From Dermatophagoides farinae (taxonomy: Eukaryota; Arthropoda; Arachnida; Sarcoptiformes; Pyroglyphidae), in contig NC_134684.1 in the NCBI RefSeq assembly GCF_024713945.1, positions 3,355,001 through 3,419,000 on the forward strand: a stretch of DNA of 64,000 nucleotides, given 5' to 3'. Below are positions 1-14,500 of the stretch, piece after piece (within the stretch, counting starts at the first letter, position 1; every line of letters begins with the position of its first letter). The position numbers and the translations under genes were made by a program. The notes beneath the pieces were generated by a model. That model was not told the DNA's origin. It ran no database searches and saw only the letters and a program-made list of their open reading frames with translations.

Positions 1-1089
1 GACTGTCCATCATTGGTCAGTGTGTAGCAAACGAAAAGAAAAAAAAATTTCCCAACCATTTGACATTTGAACCTTTTAGTTGTTGATAAATGATGCTGTC
101 GATGACAATTGTCGAGAGAACGAACGAGAAAGCGAGAGGGAGTTGAATAGAAATAAAAAAAAACAAATGTTATCATGCGAAAAAAGTAGGTCAACTAATC
201 AATTGTTGGAATTGGAATTTTTTTTTCTTTTTTTTCTGTAGAAATTTCAAATGAATTTCCGCAATTTAAAATTGAAAATTTTTTTTTTCAAAAAATGTTA
301 ATAATGTGCACAAGAACCGGCAATCTTATAATCACTAATCATTATCATCATCATCATTATTATCATTATCATCATCAGTTCCAGAACTAAGAGTTCCAAT
401 TTCCTAGCAACCAATTCTGAAGAAATTATTATTTTTTATTTTTTGTTCATCACCGGCTTTTTTGAATATAATGAATGGCATCAAAAATTGTCATCATCAT
501 CATCATCATCATTATTATCATAAACTATTTTTCATTCATTCATTCATTTTACTTGTATTTTTTCAATCATAGATAATTTTTGATTCTGTAAGATTTGAAT
601 GAATGAATGAATGAACATAAAGGCAATGGCAAATGATAACGATAATAATGATAATAATGGCGTTGAATTGAAATTTCTCTTTTTCTCTCTGGCGAATGAA
701 TGGAAAATTCGACCATATGAACGAAATCAATGGGGGAAAAAAAATGAAATAAATTCTGGCGCTATGCAGAATCAATTTTAATAATTTTTTTTTTTTGCTT
801 TCTCCATTTTCATTGATTCTTATTGTCGACAAGAACCATGATGATGATGATAAAGTGAAGCGGAAAAAAATGGCGAGGAAAAAAAGAAGAATTTAGAAAG
901 CCAAGAAAAAAACCAAGAATTTTTTTTTCTCTATTGAATTTTTTGTGATTTTTTTTTCGTGATTTTCTCTCATCGTTTATTATTAACATATCATATCATA
1001 TCATATTGATTGTGAATGTTATTATGTCATCTATTTATAGACAGATAGATGGATTTGAAAAGAACAATATGGCCGTAATGTAATGTACA

Positions 1090-1110
1090 TTTTTTTTTTT
1101 TTTTTTTTTT
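1090..1110. repeat. Poly(T) tract, 21 nt
   Basis: An uninterrupted run of 21 T residues. Runs of 7-10 A or T occur throughout the non-coding DNA of the window, and this is one of the longest. Confidence 0.9.
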
Positions 1111-3250
1111 GGTTTTTATTTTCATTGATGATGATAATGGCCGTGGTGGTCATGTGTGTGTTGTTTTTTTTTTTTGTTCATTTTTCCATATTTTCATATC
1201 TGGACATGGTTTTTTTTCTGGACATGGTGTGTGTATAAATCTTTTTTTTTCCACTTCCATTTCGGTTGCATGTTTAAGTCAAGTTGAGTTGAGTTGAGAA
1301 AAATAAAAAAAAAGGAAAAAAAAAAGAAAATGGAAAACCAAAATTTCCACACCAATGAACATTATCGTCATCATCATCATCATCATGATCATTGAGGATG
1401 GCAAAGTGGCCCAGCAATTCAAACGAATCTTTTGACTTTTTTTTTTTTTGATCCATGGTTGATGTTAATATGTTCGGTCTGTGTGTGTGTGTGTGTGTTA
1501 TAAGGCAGAACAAATATTTTTTTTTCTTATTCACTCGGTATAGGCCTGATTTTTTTTCGTTGTTGTTGTTGTTGTTTTCATTGATTTATTGAATGTTTGT
1601 GCGAAAAGTGGGCTTTTCCTCATTGCATTTTTTGTTGTTGTTGTTGTTGTTGTTCATTCCAGTATATGCACAAGTTGTTGTAATATATACAATCGAATCG
1701 AAACAAATTAATTCACACTTGAATCATCATCGGTCAATAAATGATGATAAAGTTGAAAGAATGAAAAAAGTGATGCCGTAAAAATTTAAAGTCGAATAAA
1801 AATGACTCAATGATGAAAGTCTATGTCATCATCATCATCAACACAATCAGCTCAAATAGACATGATCAATTGATTTTGATTTTGATTTTTTTTTTTACAA
1901 ATGAAATCAATCAATCGATTGATCGACCGATATCGATTAATGAATAGAAAATAAAACCGGCCAATATATAGATATATAAACATTAGATCGAACATTTAAT
2001 CAATCAATCAATCAATCGATTAATCGATTAATCACAGTGCAACAACTATAAAGAGAGAGAGAGAAAAAAAAAAATCTGCATTTTAGTAGTGGACATGTGT
2101 GATAAATTCATAACCCCACTACTACCAAAAACAAAACAAAACAAAAAAAATCTAAAAAACAGCAATGAAACGGTGATTATACACACATAGAGAGAAAACA
2201 TTTCATTTTGCTTTTTGTTTTACCTCGGTACATAATAATAAATATGATGATGTACCGAGCAAAACAGGAGAAAAACCTAATCATTGCCATTGGGCTATGA
2301 TTAAAATTATGGATCCACTATGTTTGCTGACGTTGCCATCATCAATTGGGGCCCCGAATTTTGAACATATATATAGATTATTATTAGGCGTCTATGTAAA
2401 CAGCTAACATGTGTACACACACACACACACACGCAAAATATTGGATTTTGGAAAAGTTCCAGGAAATATTTTGAACGGATAGCTGCATAAGTGCTTTTAG
2501 AATTAAACAACAACAACAACAACAAAAAACTACCCCCGATTTCGTGCTAATACCCGGCGGGTTAACGGTAATTTTACAAACAAAACAAAAAAATCTTTAA
2601 TGTTGGTAATAAATGAATGAAGTGTGTGTGTGAAAAGACAAAACAAAAAAACACAACGACAACAACAACAACAACAGCCAAATAAGAAAAAAAAACACTG
2701 GACAAATTTATTCACCGATGCATTTTTGCCGTGAAAAAAAAACTGGAAAAAAACCGGAATTCCATATGCGATTTTTTTTTTGCTTGCTTCCCATATTCCA
2801 TACACACTTTATCCATGTACGTCATTGGTTTATATTGCAAAAAAAAAAAAATTCAGAACAAAACCATACTAGGCCAGGCGAACAGAACACAAAATCTCGG
2901 TTAATGATCAGTACAAACAAACAAACATACGCACAGAATTGCAGAATTTTGATAATAATAATAAAAAATCACAATATATTGTACAATCATAAACATTGTC
3001 GATGTAATGAAATGATTAATTATCCATAAATGAATTACTTATTATGGTCATGTTGCCGTCATATGATGATGATTATGATTTTGCTTTGTTTTATTTTGGA
3101 TCATGGAATATCCTCGGATTTATTCTACTGTGTGTGTAATCGTATGTAATCTGGTTTTTTGTGCATACTGAATCTATATGGATATTGAGAATGAAGAGAA
3201 ACAAACAGAAAAAAAAATCAGAAAAACAAACATACATGATGATCGTACGC

Positions 3251-3283
3251 AGTGATAAATATGATGATCATCATATGATCACT
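3251..3283. repeat. Quasi-palindrome with perfect 18-bp core
   Basis: The core at 3259-3276 (ATATGATGATCATCATAT) is a perfect inverted repeat. It is extended on both sides by AGTGAT and ATCACT, with one unmatched base in the left arm, giving arms of about 16 bp and no loop. It could extrude as a cruciform or bind a dimeric factor. Part of it may be a by-product of ATG/CAT-rich microsatellite sequence. Confidence 0.7.
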
Positions 3284-3747
3284 ACTTTTTGTTCACCGAT
3301 AATTTTTTTTCTTTTTTATTTTTTCATTTCTAGAGAAACATATAACAAGTATATATATTCATTACATGAAAAATGTAATGAATAAATTGTCATTACCATC
3401 ATCATCATCATCATCATCATCATGATGACCGGTAATGATAATCATCATTTTCAATGCATCACGTATTGATCAAAGCTATGATGAGATAAAAATGATGATA
3501 ATGTTGATGATGATGATGATGATGATGATTATGGGCATAGATTTTTTTTTATTATTCAGGTAATCCAATTGCAAATATGAGGTAATGAAAGCAAATCATG
3601 CTCAGGCACACACACACAACTCTAGATATTATGAATGACATTTATCATCATCATCATCATCATATTGGCCATATTATTGAACATTTATATTATTCGTATT
3701 TGATCACATTTGTAAACAAATAAACGAAATAAATACCAAAAACAGTA

Positions 3748-3770
3748 GATCGATCGATCGAACGATCGAT
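3748..3770. repeat. (GATC)n-like palindromic tract
   Basis: Repeated GATC units, self-complementary and interrupted once by GAAC. Similar short GATC/ATCG runs occur near 1911-1940 and 61967-61980. Confidence 0.7.
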
Positions 3771-5302
3771 ATAGCAGCCAAAAAAAAAATATATGAAAAA
3801 AAAATAAATCAAACGAAAATGAATGTCGATTTTGATCAGCATCATCGTTGTAAAGGAAACCAAGTAAAAAAAAGATGTGAACAAAACACTTATACACACA
3901 CACATAAACCAGAGAGAGAGAGAGAGACTTGTGAATAAACAAACAAACATTCCTATTTTCGATTTTGATTCCAATTCAATTTATTAAGTAAATAATAATA
4001 ATAATATAATATATCTGGATCAACACTACAACAAGAATATTCTCTAGTTTTTTTCCATTAAATAGTCGAAAAAATGAAATATTCATTCAGCAATGGGCTG
4101 TATGTTTTTTTTTTCATTTGGTATAATATTCATTCATATATATAATAATGATAAAAAGTGATGATCTGAAAGAAGCACAAAAAAAAATCTCGAAAAAATT
4201 TCCATTTTTAAATATTATTGAGATGATAATGTGAGTAATGTGATGATGTTAAACCAAAAGATTAGATTCCATATGATGATTATCATGTAAGAATCGAATT
4301 CAAACATGGCCATTATCATTATGCATGTGATTCACATTATTCACATGCAAAAAAATGATTATCCTCGATGATTATCATCTTATAATTTGTATAGATAGAC
4401 AAAAAAAAATAGATATGGAATATTCGAATCAATTGAAATATACAACTACGACCATAACCGATTCCGGATAAATTAATCGACTATAGCGAAACTATACCTA
4501 GAGATACCCATATACTGTGTGTAGTATGTAGTATTTTTTTTTTTACTGACTGATTCCTATCATATTATATCATGGTTGAATGTTGAATGATTCAACTTTT
4601 AGAATCTAGAATCCAGATCCAGATCCAAGTACAAAACGCCAGATGTTTTTTTTTTGCACATTAGCTTATGTATATGATATTCATCAAACGAAAATGGTTA
4701 ACATTTCAAGAATCACAACGAAGAAGAAGAATGAGATTTCTAGATAGTTTGATAGATATTATTCATTCAAATAGATAGATAATGTCAGAAAATAGAAAAA
4801 AAAATATTCCCATCAATAGAAATTCTGTATTATGTTTTTTATGATAAAGTTTCGTGTTACCACGTCACCATACATGAATATACAAAAAAAAAAAATTCGT
4901 TTCGTATACAATCGAAATTGATTGCAGAATATTCCTTCGGTATTGTGATTTGATCCATTCTATAAAAAAAGGGAATAAAATGGGGTGATTGTTACAATTT
5001 TTGAATCTAGTCTAAAAGAGATGCCGTCTATTTTTACGTGTGTGTGTTTATATTTTCGGGTACAAGTGTCAAACTTGTCAGGTTTTGCATAGAATATTCC
5101 GGGTCGGCCATAATAATATTTCAATGTGAAAAAAAATGTCACTTGTGTGTGTGTGTGTGTGCTTGGTTGTTGTACATAGAATCTAGACAAACGCCCACTG
5201 AATGAAAACAAAAAAAAAACTAAACGACAAGCAAACATAAAACACACACACAAGTAGATATATGACAAGCAAAAACAACTGAGATAACTGAATATCGAAT
5301 GA

Positions 5303-5327
5303 AGAGAGAGAGAGAGAGAGAGAGAGG
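5303..5327. repeat. (AG)n dinucleotide repeat
   Basis: About twelve AG units in a row, a purine-only strand. Shorter GA tracts are also seen near 12207, 16642 and 29333. Confidence 0.9.
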
Positions 5328-5893
5328 GCAACGAAAAAAAAAATTATTCCTACATATAACACATACACACACACATTGAATGTTGTTGATTTATGGCCGT
5401 GGATAAATATTATCGTGTGAATTGGTGTATTGAATGAATGAATGGCCATTTTCAATGACGATGATGACGATGATGATGATAATGATAATGAGTATGAATG
5501 GCCATAGTAGACAAAATCATCCATTTCCAATAATCGATATTGATATGTTATGATATAACAATGATAGAAAATATCAAGATATAAATGAATATAATAGAAT
5601 GGTGAATTGATCAATCTTCACACAATTATTATAGTAATAAAAAAATTTCAAAGGCCAACAAAAAAAAGAAAGAATTACACTGTAAGCAATAAGAAATATT
5701 ACAGAGAATAAGAATAGATTTAAATTAACCAACAATTCTAACCAAAAAAAAAAAATCTGGTTCTGTACCAGAATAAATAATAAAAAAAAAGAGTTTAATC
5801 CATTACCACTACCATTTTATCGTTTGTTGTTCACTATCTTTTGGCATAGAATGAACTGAAATGAATAATTTATAAAATCTGATGAACACTTCC

Positions 5894-5935
5894 AGTGTTA
5901 TTCTGTTTTTTGATTAGCAAAAACAGAATAACACT
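5894..5935. repeat. Perfect 17-bp inverted repeat with 8-nt loop
   Basis: The left arm at 5894-5910 (AGTGTTATTCTGTTTTT) is the exact reverse complement of the right arm at 5919-5935. They are separated by TGATTAGC at 5911-5918. Beyond a 2x2 mismatch the pairing continues for about five more base pairs with one bulge, so the stem is about 22-24 bp. Unlike most symmetric sequence here, it is not a microsatellite. It could be a structured RNA, a small foldback element, or chance. The loop is short for a canonical animal pre-miRNA. Confidence 0.75.
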
Positions 5936-6290
5936 AAAAGGTAAGAAAATTGAATTAAATTGAAAATCAAACTGAATGATAAACCAAAAAAAAAAAATCT
6001 CAATTGTAGATCGTTTGATTCTTCTCATGAACATTAACGGGCAAATGTTAAAAATTCACACCCAATTCTAACAGAGAATTTGGCTACTGTTTAGTTTGAT
6101 CATTCACATGATCTAAAATGAAAATAAAAATAAATTATTGATCAGATTTAATCAGAAATATATATATATTTGCCAATCAAAACAAACAAAAAAAAAACAA
6201 TTGAACAATTGATAATAGAAATAAAGAAAACCGCAAATGAAAAAAAGAAGAAAATATTACGCACACAGATAGCATTTGTTCATTTCTGGC

Positions 6291-6312
6291 AAAAAAAAAA
6301 AAAAAAAAAAAA
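6291..6312. repeat. Poly(A) tract, 22 nt
   Basis: An uninterrupted run of 22 A residues. No ORF or element structure upstream suggests a retroposed copy, so it is listed only as a homopolymer. Confidence 0.9.
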
Positions 6313-6418
6313 GCCAGAACCAGCTAAAAATATTAAGCGATCCAAAGTTTTCGTTGTTGTTGTTGTTGTTGTTCTTGAAAAAAAAATAAATACACAATCA
6401 ACTTCAACGGTAACGATA

Positions 6419-6442
6419 ACAACAACAACAACAACAACAACA
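6419..6442. repeat. (CAA)n trinucleotide repeat
   Basis: About eight CAA units. CAA/TTG is one of the two dominant trinucleotide microsatellites of the window, the other being ATC/GAT. Its complement (TTG)n lies nearby at about 6354-6373. Confidence 0.9.
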
Positions 6443-6650
6443 ATTACCCAATCAAAATTCTAATCAAATCGAATTTTGGTATTGGGAAAATCTAAAAAAA
6501 TAAATTTGAGCCACACATATCATAGAGTAAGTAGTTTTTCTTTGATTTATTTTTTCATTTTTTTTCTACATTGAATTGTGCTGTATTGCATCATCATCAT
6601 CATCATCATTATCTTTTTATTATTATTTCTGGTACAATAAGTTTGCACAC

Positions 6651-6668
6651 CAACCAACCAACCAACCA
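6651..6668. repeat. (AACC)n tetranucleotide repeat
   Basis: Four to five AACC units. It belongs to a recurrent AACC/GGTT class found at seven places in the window. Confidence 0.85.
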
Positions 6669-9600
6669 CCAACACTATTGATGATCAGAATATCAGACAT
6701 TCATATGGTTGTATGTGATGTGCTCAATTTAATAGTTCGACACACACACACACAATACACAAACAACAACAACAAAAAAAACTCCGAAAACTTTATCAAA
6801 AGACAATATACAATGATGATGATGTTGGAAGTTTGTAAAGAAATTAACAGTCCTATGAACGGAACTAATTTTGTCATCGTTTTTTGCTGTTGATTGTGTG
6901 GTAGTGGTGATGACAAACAAACAAATAAACAAACAAACAAACGAAAAAAAAAATAAGAACTGATGGGACACAAGGAAATGCCAATAATGACCATATATGT
7001 GTATATTGAACAAACAATAAATGATTTGTGACAAAATCGAAATAGTCAGATATATATACAAACAAACAATGGCAATAAATATTTTGAAAACAGGAGAAAA
7101 AAAAACCCAAATGATTGGAATTGAGAATTTCATTTTTATATGTCATTATATACAAAGTGAACAACAGGAAGGAAATTAATCTTATGTGTGCGTGGGTGTG
7201 GGTGTAATGTTAGAATATCCTTAAAAATAAATAAGCAATGAATGTGTCAAATCTCATAAATAAACATACAAGACATTCATATCTTGTTTATTGATGATGA
7301 CGATGATGGTGATAATTGAGATGATCAAATACAAGAAAAACAATCATCATCATCAAGACACAAGAGGAAAAATTGCAACCATGATTGTGAGAAGTGGTGT
7401 GATGAGTGTAGTGGCAAACATCTTTTAAACAACAACAACAACTACAAACAACAACAACAACAAACACAACACTTGAACAATATCAAAATGAAATGATATA
7501 TTCGTTATTCGTTATATGAAACAAAAAAAAATTATGGCCAAAAGTTTTGATAAATCCCCCATCTACATGATCATCATCATCTTCATTATTATTAATCTAA
7601 TTATGGTAGAGTAAAGGAAAAAAACAAATTTTCATGAAAATTTTTTCTTTTTTTTTTTGTCTCTTTCACATGTATCGATTCATTCTTTGAACCATATGAT
7701 ATATATTTAGATTAAGATATTCTGGTGGGGTGATATATATATATATAAGAAGAATAATAATAATCAATGAGGCAATAAATATTAAAATTATGTTTAAATA
7801 TTCATTATATTAACATCATAATCATATCATAATATAATATAAATAATTTCCATTGGATTAGATAAGATTCAAATGGGATGCAAAACAGTAAACAAATACA
7901 AACCAGAAATAAATAAAACCAAAAAAAAAAAAAAAATGATGACAAGAATATCCAACAACCAGTCAAAAAAAAAAATTAGGATCCTAGTTGGTTGTACCGG
8001 AAATGTTTCTGTTTTTGTTTTTTTTTCTGGAAAATTTTTTTTCCAATTTTTTGCATAAAAAAGTTTTACCATTGTTGAACGTAATTGAATTATTTTGTTT
8101 TTTTTTAAAATCCTATTTCAACGTTCATTTTGAATTCTGATGTAAAAAAAAAAATATAGCCATATAATGTGTGTGTGTGTATTCCACTGACGTATTCAAT
8201 CATTGAATGTTGTTGTTGTCGTTTTGTTTTTTTTTTTTTTTTTTTGTTTTTTTGGCTCACGAATTACACATCTATAAACACAACAGAAGAGCAAAAAAAA
8301 AAAAAAACATTGGCAGATGTTTATAGCCAGTAATGGTAAACAAAACGATTGAAAATAATAATAAAAAAAAACGACAACGACAACAATTTGGTAATTTTCA
8401 ACGCACACACACAGAATCGTTTCCTGGTTATTCAATGAGAGAAAGGAAATTTTTCATCTAATAAAGTCACAACACACGATAACAAAAGTCAAAAGAAAGT
8501 GTAAATTATATATATTGTAAAAGAGAATAATAAATTTAAAAAGTTCAAAATGTCATCATCATCATCATCATCAACTGGGAAAAAAAAATCATTTTCAAAT
8601 AGCTAAAATGGCAATCATCAGACATATTAAACATGGCTATTATTACTACGAATATTTCAACAGCAAATGACATTGCTTTTATATTCCAAAATCAAATTTG
8701 CAATTTTCATCCATAAATGCCGTGGAATATGAATCAAATTCAAAAATAAAATAAACTGAACACACTGGGCTACTAGGGTTAAAGTTTACAAACTTTCAAA
8801 TAATAAAAGAACAAAAAAAAAACAGAATGTGAAACTAGAAACATTACAAGAAAAAAAAGTTTAAATTATTGGTGTGAGAAGAATTTATTTTTGTGTGCAT
8901 ATAAATTATTCTTTCAATATACAATTTAAAAGTGAAAAATTTGTGGAAATGTGTTTTTGAAAAAGAAAAAGATTAATGATTTCATTCTAATCAAAATAGA
9001 ATCAAAAAAACGATTCTGAACCTAAATTAAATGTCTATTGTGTCATGGCTTTGTTTTGGTTGATGAATATGAAATGAAAATAAAATGAAATTCCATTTGA
9101 CAATGACGACGACGATGATAAACAGAAATGAATATAATTCGAATGTTGATATTGTTGAAATGGAAAAAAACAGCAATAAAACGACAACAACAACAACAAC
9201 AAAATAGTAATTCCAGCAAAGAGAATGTGATGAAAAACAAAAATTCAAACAAACATTCATTTGTAGACAAACTTGCAAATTTCCTTTTTTTATTTTTATT
9301 TTACTTGATTCAACATCAATATATCTATAATAATAATAATAATAACTATAACTATAACCATAACCATTCTGTGAGAATTTTTTTTTTGATTCCTTTGTTG
9401 TTTTGTTGTTGTTGTTCAGCAGCCAAAATAGAAAAAAAACGTTCAAAAGTCATAAATTCTCTCCATCTCTCTAGCTATCCGGAATCCGGAATCTTTCATT
9501 TAATTTTCTTTTCCATTATTTTATACATTCCAACATGTGTTGTTATGGTAGACAGTATCAAATTTTGGTCTTTTTTTTTGTTTGTTTGGTCTACAATGGA

Positions 9601-10687
9601 TACAAGAACACTGGGTTATTATTATTTGGTGAAAATAAAGGGAAATTTTTTTTTAAAAAAATTCTGGTTCCAGGTTCATTTAATCGAGTAAAAAAAAACA
9701 ACCTGATTCAAAAATTTATGAATCACAATCAATCATTTATTTATATATTTAGATAGAAACAACCAAAAAAAATGAGCAAAAAAGAAGAAAAAAAAGAGTG
9801 TGAAAAATTTCATTTCAACAACAAAAATAAAAAAAAAGATTAAAAATCCAATGTATATTCTGTGTAAAGAATATATATTCTATCGTCGTTACTCAATTTA
9901 CAACAAAATGCAATCAACCATCACAGGAATATTATGGAGTGAAAAAAAACTTTATAAAAAAAAACTGTGGATATGCAATTTTTGATGATGATGATGATGA
10001 TGATGAAAACTTGGAAATTAGCAACATTATTATAATGTAAATTTAATGTATGTTTGCGTGTGTGTGTGTGTGTGTATCACACGAATGATGGCCACATACA
10101 CACACGGTAATATATAAGTAGACCATACACACACGCAAATACCGCAGAATAACAAAAAAAACAACAAAAAAACAACAACAAATTAGCCAGTGCAAACTAA
10201 TTTTTTTTTTCTTCTTTAACATCTATTCAATATGGTAGTAAAAATAAAACACATGCACACACACACATACATTGAACATATTAACATCCAACATAGACAT
10301 TATCATCGTGTATATAATGCATGATGATGTTATATTGTAATTTCGTTTTTTTTTTTACTTGGCTGGACAAACAAACAAACAAACAGTGATTGCCCAACAA
10401 TATAAACAACGGCAATAAATACAATGATGATGATGATGATGAAAATCGGTATATACTTTGTGGATGAAGCGTAAAAAATAGAATATGAATGGGAGAAAAA
10501 AAATTTTTTTTTATTTTTTGGGTACAAGAAATGAAAATATTATGATTCCACGATAATAATGGATCCAGGCAGTAGCCAACAAAAAAAAAACCAAAACGAA
10601 CAAACAACAGGAGAAAATAATATAGAGATTTTGGAGACTTGTGAGAGCCATAAAACCGTTATAATTCTACTTTGATGGTTAGCTAGA

Positions 10688-10722
10688 GTTGGTTAGTTGG
10701 TTAGCTGGTTGGTTGGTTGGTT
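10688..10722. repeat. Degenerate (GGTT/AGTT)n repeat
   Basis: A run of GTT-containing tetranucleotides, with GGTT interleaved with AGTT and AGCT. The complementary-sense AACC copy lies about 200 bp away at 10919-10940. Confidence 0.85.
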
Positions 10723-10918
10723 ATTATTTATTCGTAATAATGATTATCATTATCATTATTATTAACCAGTTTTTTTTCTACTTTTACTTTTTCATTTTTT
10801 TTATCTATGCACATACCATATAATGTCCATCATCAGAATATTCCATGGGTTATTCTATTTTTTTTTCACACACAAACGCTACACAGTTACACATACATTT
10901 ATCGGTACATTGAATTCA

Positions 10919-10940
10919 GCAACCAACCAACCAACCAACT
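10919..10940. repeat. (AACC)n tetranucleotide repeat
   Basis: Five AACC units. Together with the GGTT tract at 10688-10722 it forms a loose inverted pair of microsatellites. Confidence 0.85.
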
Positions 10941-11502
10941 ACAGAATATATAAAAAGAAACCATAACACAAATTCTTTTTCTGAATGTGATACTTATTCA
11001 GTGATATGCATTTCCGTTTGTATGTGTGTGTGTGTGTGTTTGTTTGAAAATAAATAAATAAAAAAAACAAATGTAGTCTTTCTCTTTTTTTTTAGACATT
11101 TGTTCTGACCACAATCACCACAGTAGTAGTCGTTAATTACGGACAATTTCATTTCATTTCATTTTTTTCATATATACTACCTATAACACTAAATAACCGT
11201 CTTACCATTGGCAATAATAATAATAATAATAATAATGGCCATTCAAAATGAAAATCGGTATGTTCAACTACCGAACATTTTTTTTTCAGGTACACACTGC
11301 ACGTTGTTGTTGTCCATCACTTAAATTCATGGTAGAATATAAAAAAAAAGTTTATGAATGAATAAGCCAAGTACTATTACAATTCCTGTATGAAGAATGG
11401 AGATGGTGATGAAAAAAAAGAATAACTTTTACAGAATCAGGTGAAAACCAAAGAAAAAAAGTCCCCATTCATTTTACTGGATAAATTTTTTGTTTTGTTT
11501 TT

Positions 11503-11506
11503 TGTT

Positions 11507-11537
<31 letters not shown>
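11503..11537. repeat. (TTG)n trinucleotide repeat
   Basis: About ten TTG units with one TTA interruption. Confidence 0.9.
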
Positions 11538-14500
11538 CCTGTGTTTTATTATATTACCAGATGAAAAACCGGTAAAAAGAAACAGACAGACCTATATGTA
11601 ATTTTTGTATTATTATTATTGCCAAATAATTCCCAAATGGATAGTCAACCACACACAAATATTGTAAATGTTTGTGTGAAATTATCGCATCAATCACAAA
11701 TGTTTTGGTTTCATTTGGAAACAAAAAAAAAACAACCACCACCACCACCACCACCAGTACCACAACCATTGCACACACACACACACACAAATGAATCAAA
11801 ATGACATGATATTATATATTAAAACATTGGCTACTTGGATCATCATCATCAACAAATATGCTGTAATTTAATGTTCATAATGGTCTTTACTGTATGAATA
11901 ACAAAACAAAACGGAAAAAAGGATAATCTAATTGAATGGATAAGTTTTAGTTGTAAACGACCAAAAAAAAAAAAAAAAAAATTCCAACCATAATTCCAAC
12001 AGTATATTGAAAATGTCAACTATATCAGAAAAACAGATTGTATATATCAAAATTCAGTTTATACACACACGCACATAGCAGTGAAAAATGAGTTCATATG
12101 AATCCAGTTATGACAACGACAAAGATCATCAATCTTAGTGACGATGACGATGATGATGATATGTGAGAGTCAATCTAATCATAATTATATAATCATACAT
12201 TGGAAAGAGAGAGAGAAAAAGAGAGAGAGAACGAAAAAAATTTTGATTAAAATAAAATGCTAAATCTCAGATCATCATCATCATTTAATCTCAAATCTAT
12301 TTTTAAAAATCCAAAATGATTGATCAAATTAATAGAAAACTAAAATGAATAGAATCAATATTCTTCTCTTCTCTTTTTTCCAATTTTTTTTTTTTTTTTG
12401 GTTAGTCGATTGTAAATATATTTGGATTGAAAAATGAAATCCACCCACTGGTGAATGGAAAAAACTTTTTTTCCAAGAAGAATAAGAAGAAGCAAAAGTT
12501 CAACATACCGATGATCAGGAAATGAAAAAGAAAAATAATCGATGATGTTTGGATTCAATCGATATGGGAAATGAAAATGAAAATTCAAAGAAATTTCTTT
12601 TCAGTTTCAATAAAGATTATGATTTGAATCAACCAAAAACAATGAAAATTTCTATTGGAAATAAACAGAAAAATGATATGCATAATAGATTGATTGATAA
12701 CTGCCAAGATTTGATTTCCAGTTTGTCGATTTTCAATTAATGTTTTCATTCAGAATGGGAATAAAATTGAACAAAAAAAAGAACTAATAAAAAAGAAAGG
12801 AAATAAAACACCAAAAGTACAATTGAATGAATTTTGGACAACTCGTAAAAAAACCAGTAAAAACACACACACAATGCGTCATAAACATAAAAAAAAATTT
12901 GACTTACTATCTGATTTGTAATAATAGAAAAAGCAGGCCAATTTCTATTTTCACCCATGAATCAAGAATAAAAGTTGGTATTTTTTTTTTCTTTTATATT
13001 CTGTCTTTCTCTCTCAATTTCCAGAATCGTTTACAAATAAACCGACAATTGACAATGGCAACATTGCATGGAAGAAAAAAACAACAACAACAAATACGAA
13101 GCGACAACCATTGGGTGAATTGAAATTTGGAATTTCATTCATTCATTTTTTTTTCTCATCATAAATATTCACAGCGATGATGATATGAGCGCATACATCA
13201 GTATCGTCATCAACAACAATAAAAAAAATGTCAATTTTTTCTCATAGATTCTATGCATAGAATCCTTTATTTTTTCTTCTTTTTTTCATTGTCATTATTC
13301 TTTACTATTTGTAAAATTTTTTTTTTTGGTTTGGTTTGGTTTGTTTCTACCACCATCATCATTTTTTGTTTTGTTTTGTTTGTTATGAATCAACCACTAC
13401 TAAATTCATCGATCTATGTCACTGTATTATTATGGAATTATAGTAGTGAGAGATATATGAGAATTGAATGAAGAAAATTGTATATACAATTCTTGAGTAA
13501 ACAACAATAACAACAACAACAACAACAAGCTATCCAGGCAACTTTTTTGTTGTTGTTGTTGTTGTCTACCCAGCAAACAAACAAACAAACCAACAGAATA
13601 ACAAGACACACACACATACACAAACATGACACGGCCACCAACATCAAACAAACAAACAAACAAACGAAAAAAAATATCGATAAATATACACCCAAAACAA
13701 ATGAGACTACTACTACGTACGTACGTTCGATAGTGTTTTATTTTCTGTGTAGAATGCAAAAAAAAATGATTCTGAAAACAAATTGAAAAGCAAAGCATAT
13801 AGTGTGACAAAAAAAATGAAGAAAAAAATGAAACTTGATTATATTCGACCTAAACCAGGAGAAAAAAAATGGACTAAAAATATCAAAATACAGTATTAAA
13901 CAAGAAAAAAAAGTGAAATGAAACAAGAAAGCAAAAAAAAGAATGAATGAATGAATGAATGGTGGAAAAAATCGATTAATATCGATCGAAATCAACATGA
14001 TATTACGGTACGAGGACACACATACCATACACAAACACACACCATTACTAGGAATTGAATGGATATGACATTCATTTTAGGATATAAAACAAAATTATGA
14101 AACTTATACCTCTCTATGTGTGTGTGTGTGGGTGCGATATGATGAGATGTAGGGAATATAACCGAATAAAGAAATTCACAGGCAACAACAGAAAAAAAAA
14201 TTTGAAAATTCAACAATGGTAGGGAGCTGGGAGTCAATGGTAGCGCAAAAAAAAAATGGTTTTGATCATCACCATCATCATCGTAATCATGATGATGATC
14301 ATCAACGATGAAAGAACAAACAAAATGTGGAAAAAAAGAAGAAAATTTTCAAATAACACACACACACACGACATCAAGAAGGAATAATTTAAAATGACAA
14401 CATTTTCAACCAAGAACCAAAAAAAAACGGATCACACCATCATCATAATGGCTCACTTGATTCAGTTATTATATTCTGATATATTTCTTCCCACCCGCTA

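Noticed and set aside
9128-9691. 187-codon plus-strand ORF
   Set aside because: It is built largely from CAA, AAT and TTG repeats (poly-Q, poly-N, poly-C) with an overlapping ORF on the other strand. No homology recognised.
10688-10722. GGTT repeats as telomeric repeats
   Set aside because: Arthropod telomeres are typically TTAGG; these tracts are short, degenerate and interstitial.
13011-13123. Acceptor-like CTCTCAATTTCCAG followed by a short ORF (MATLHGRKKQ...)
   Set aside because: It could be a terminal exon on the plus strand, but no partner exon, homology or poly(A) context supports it.
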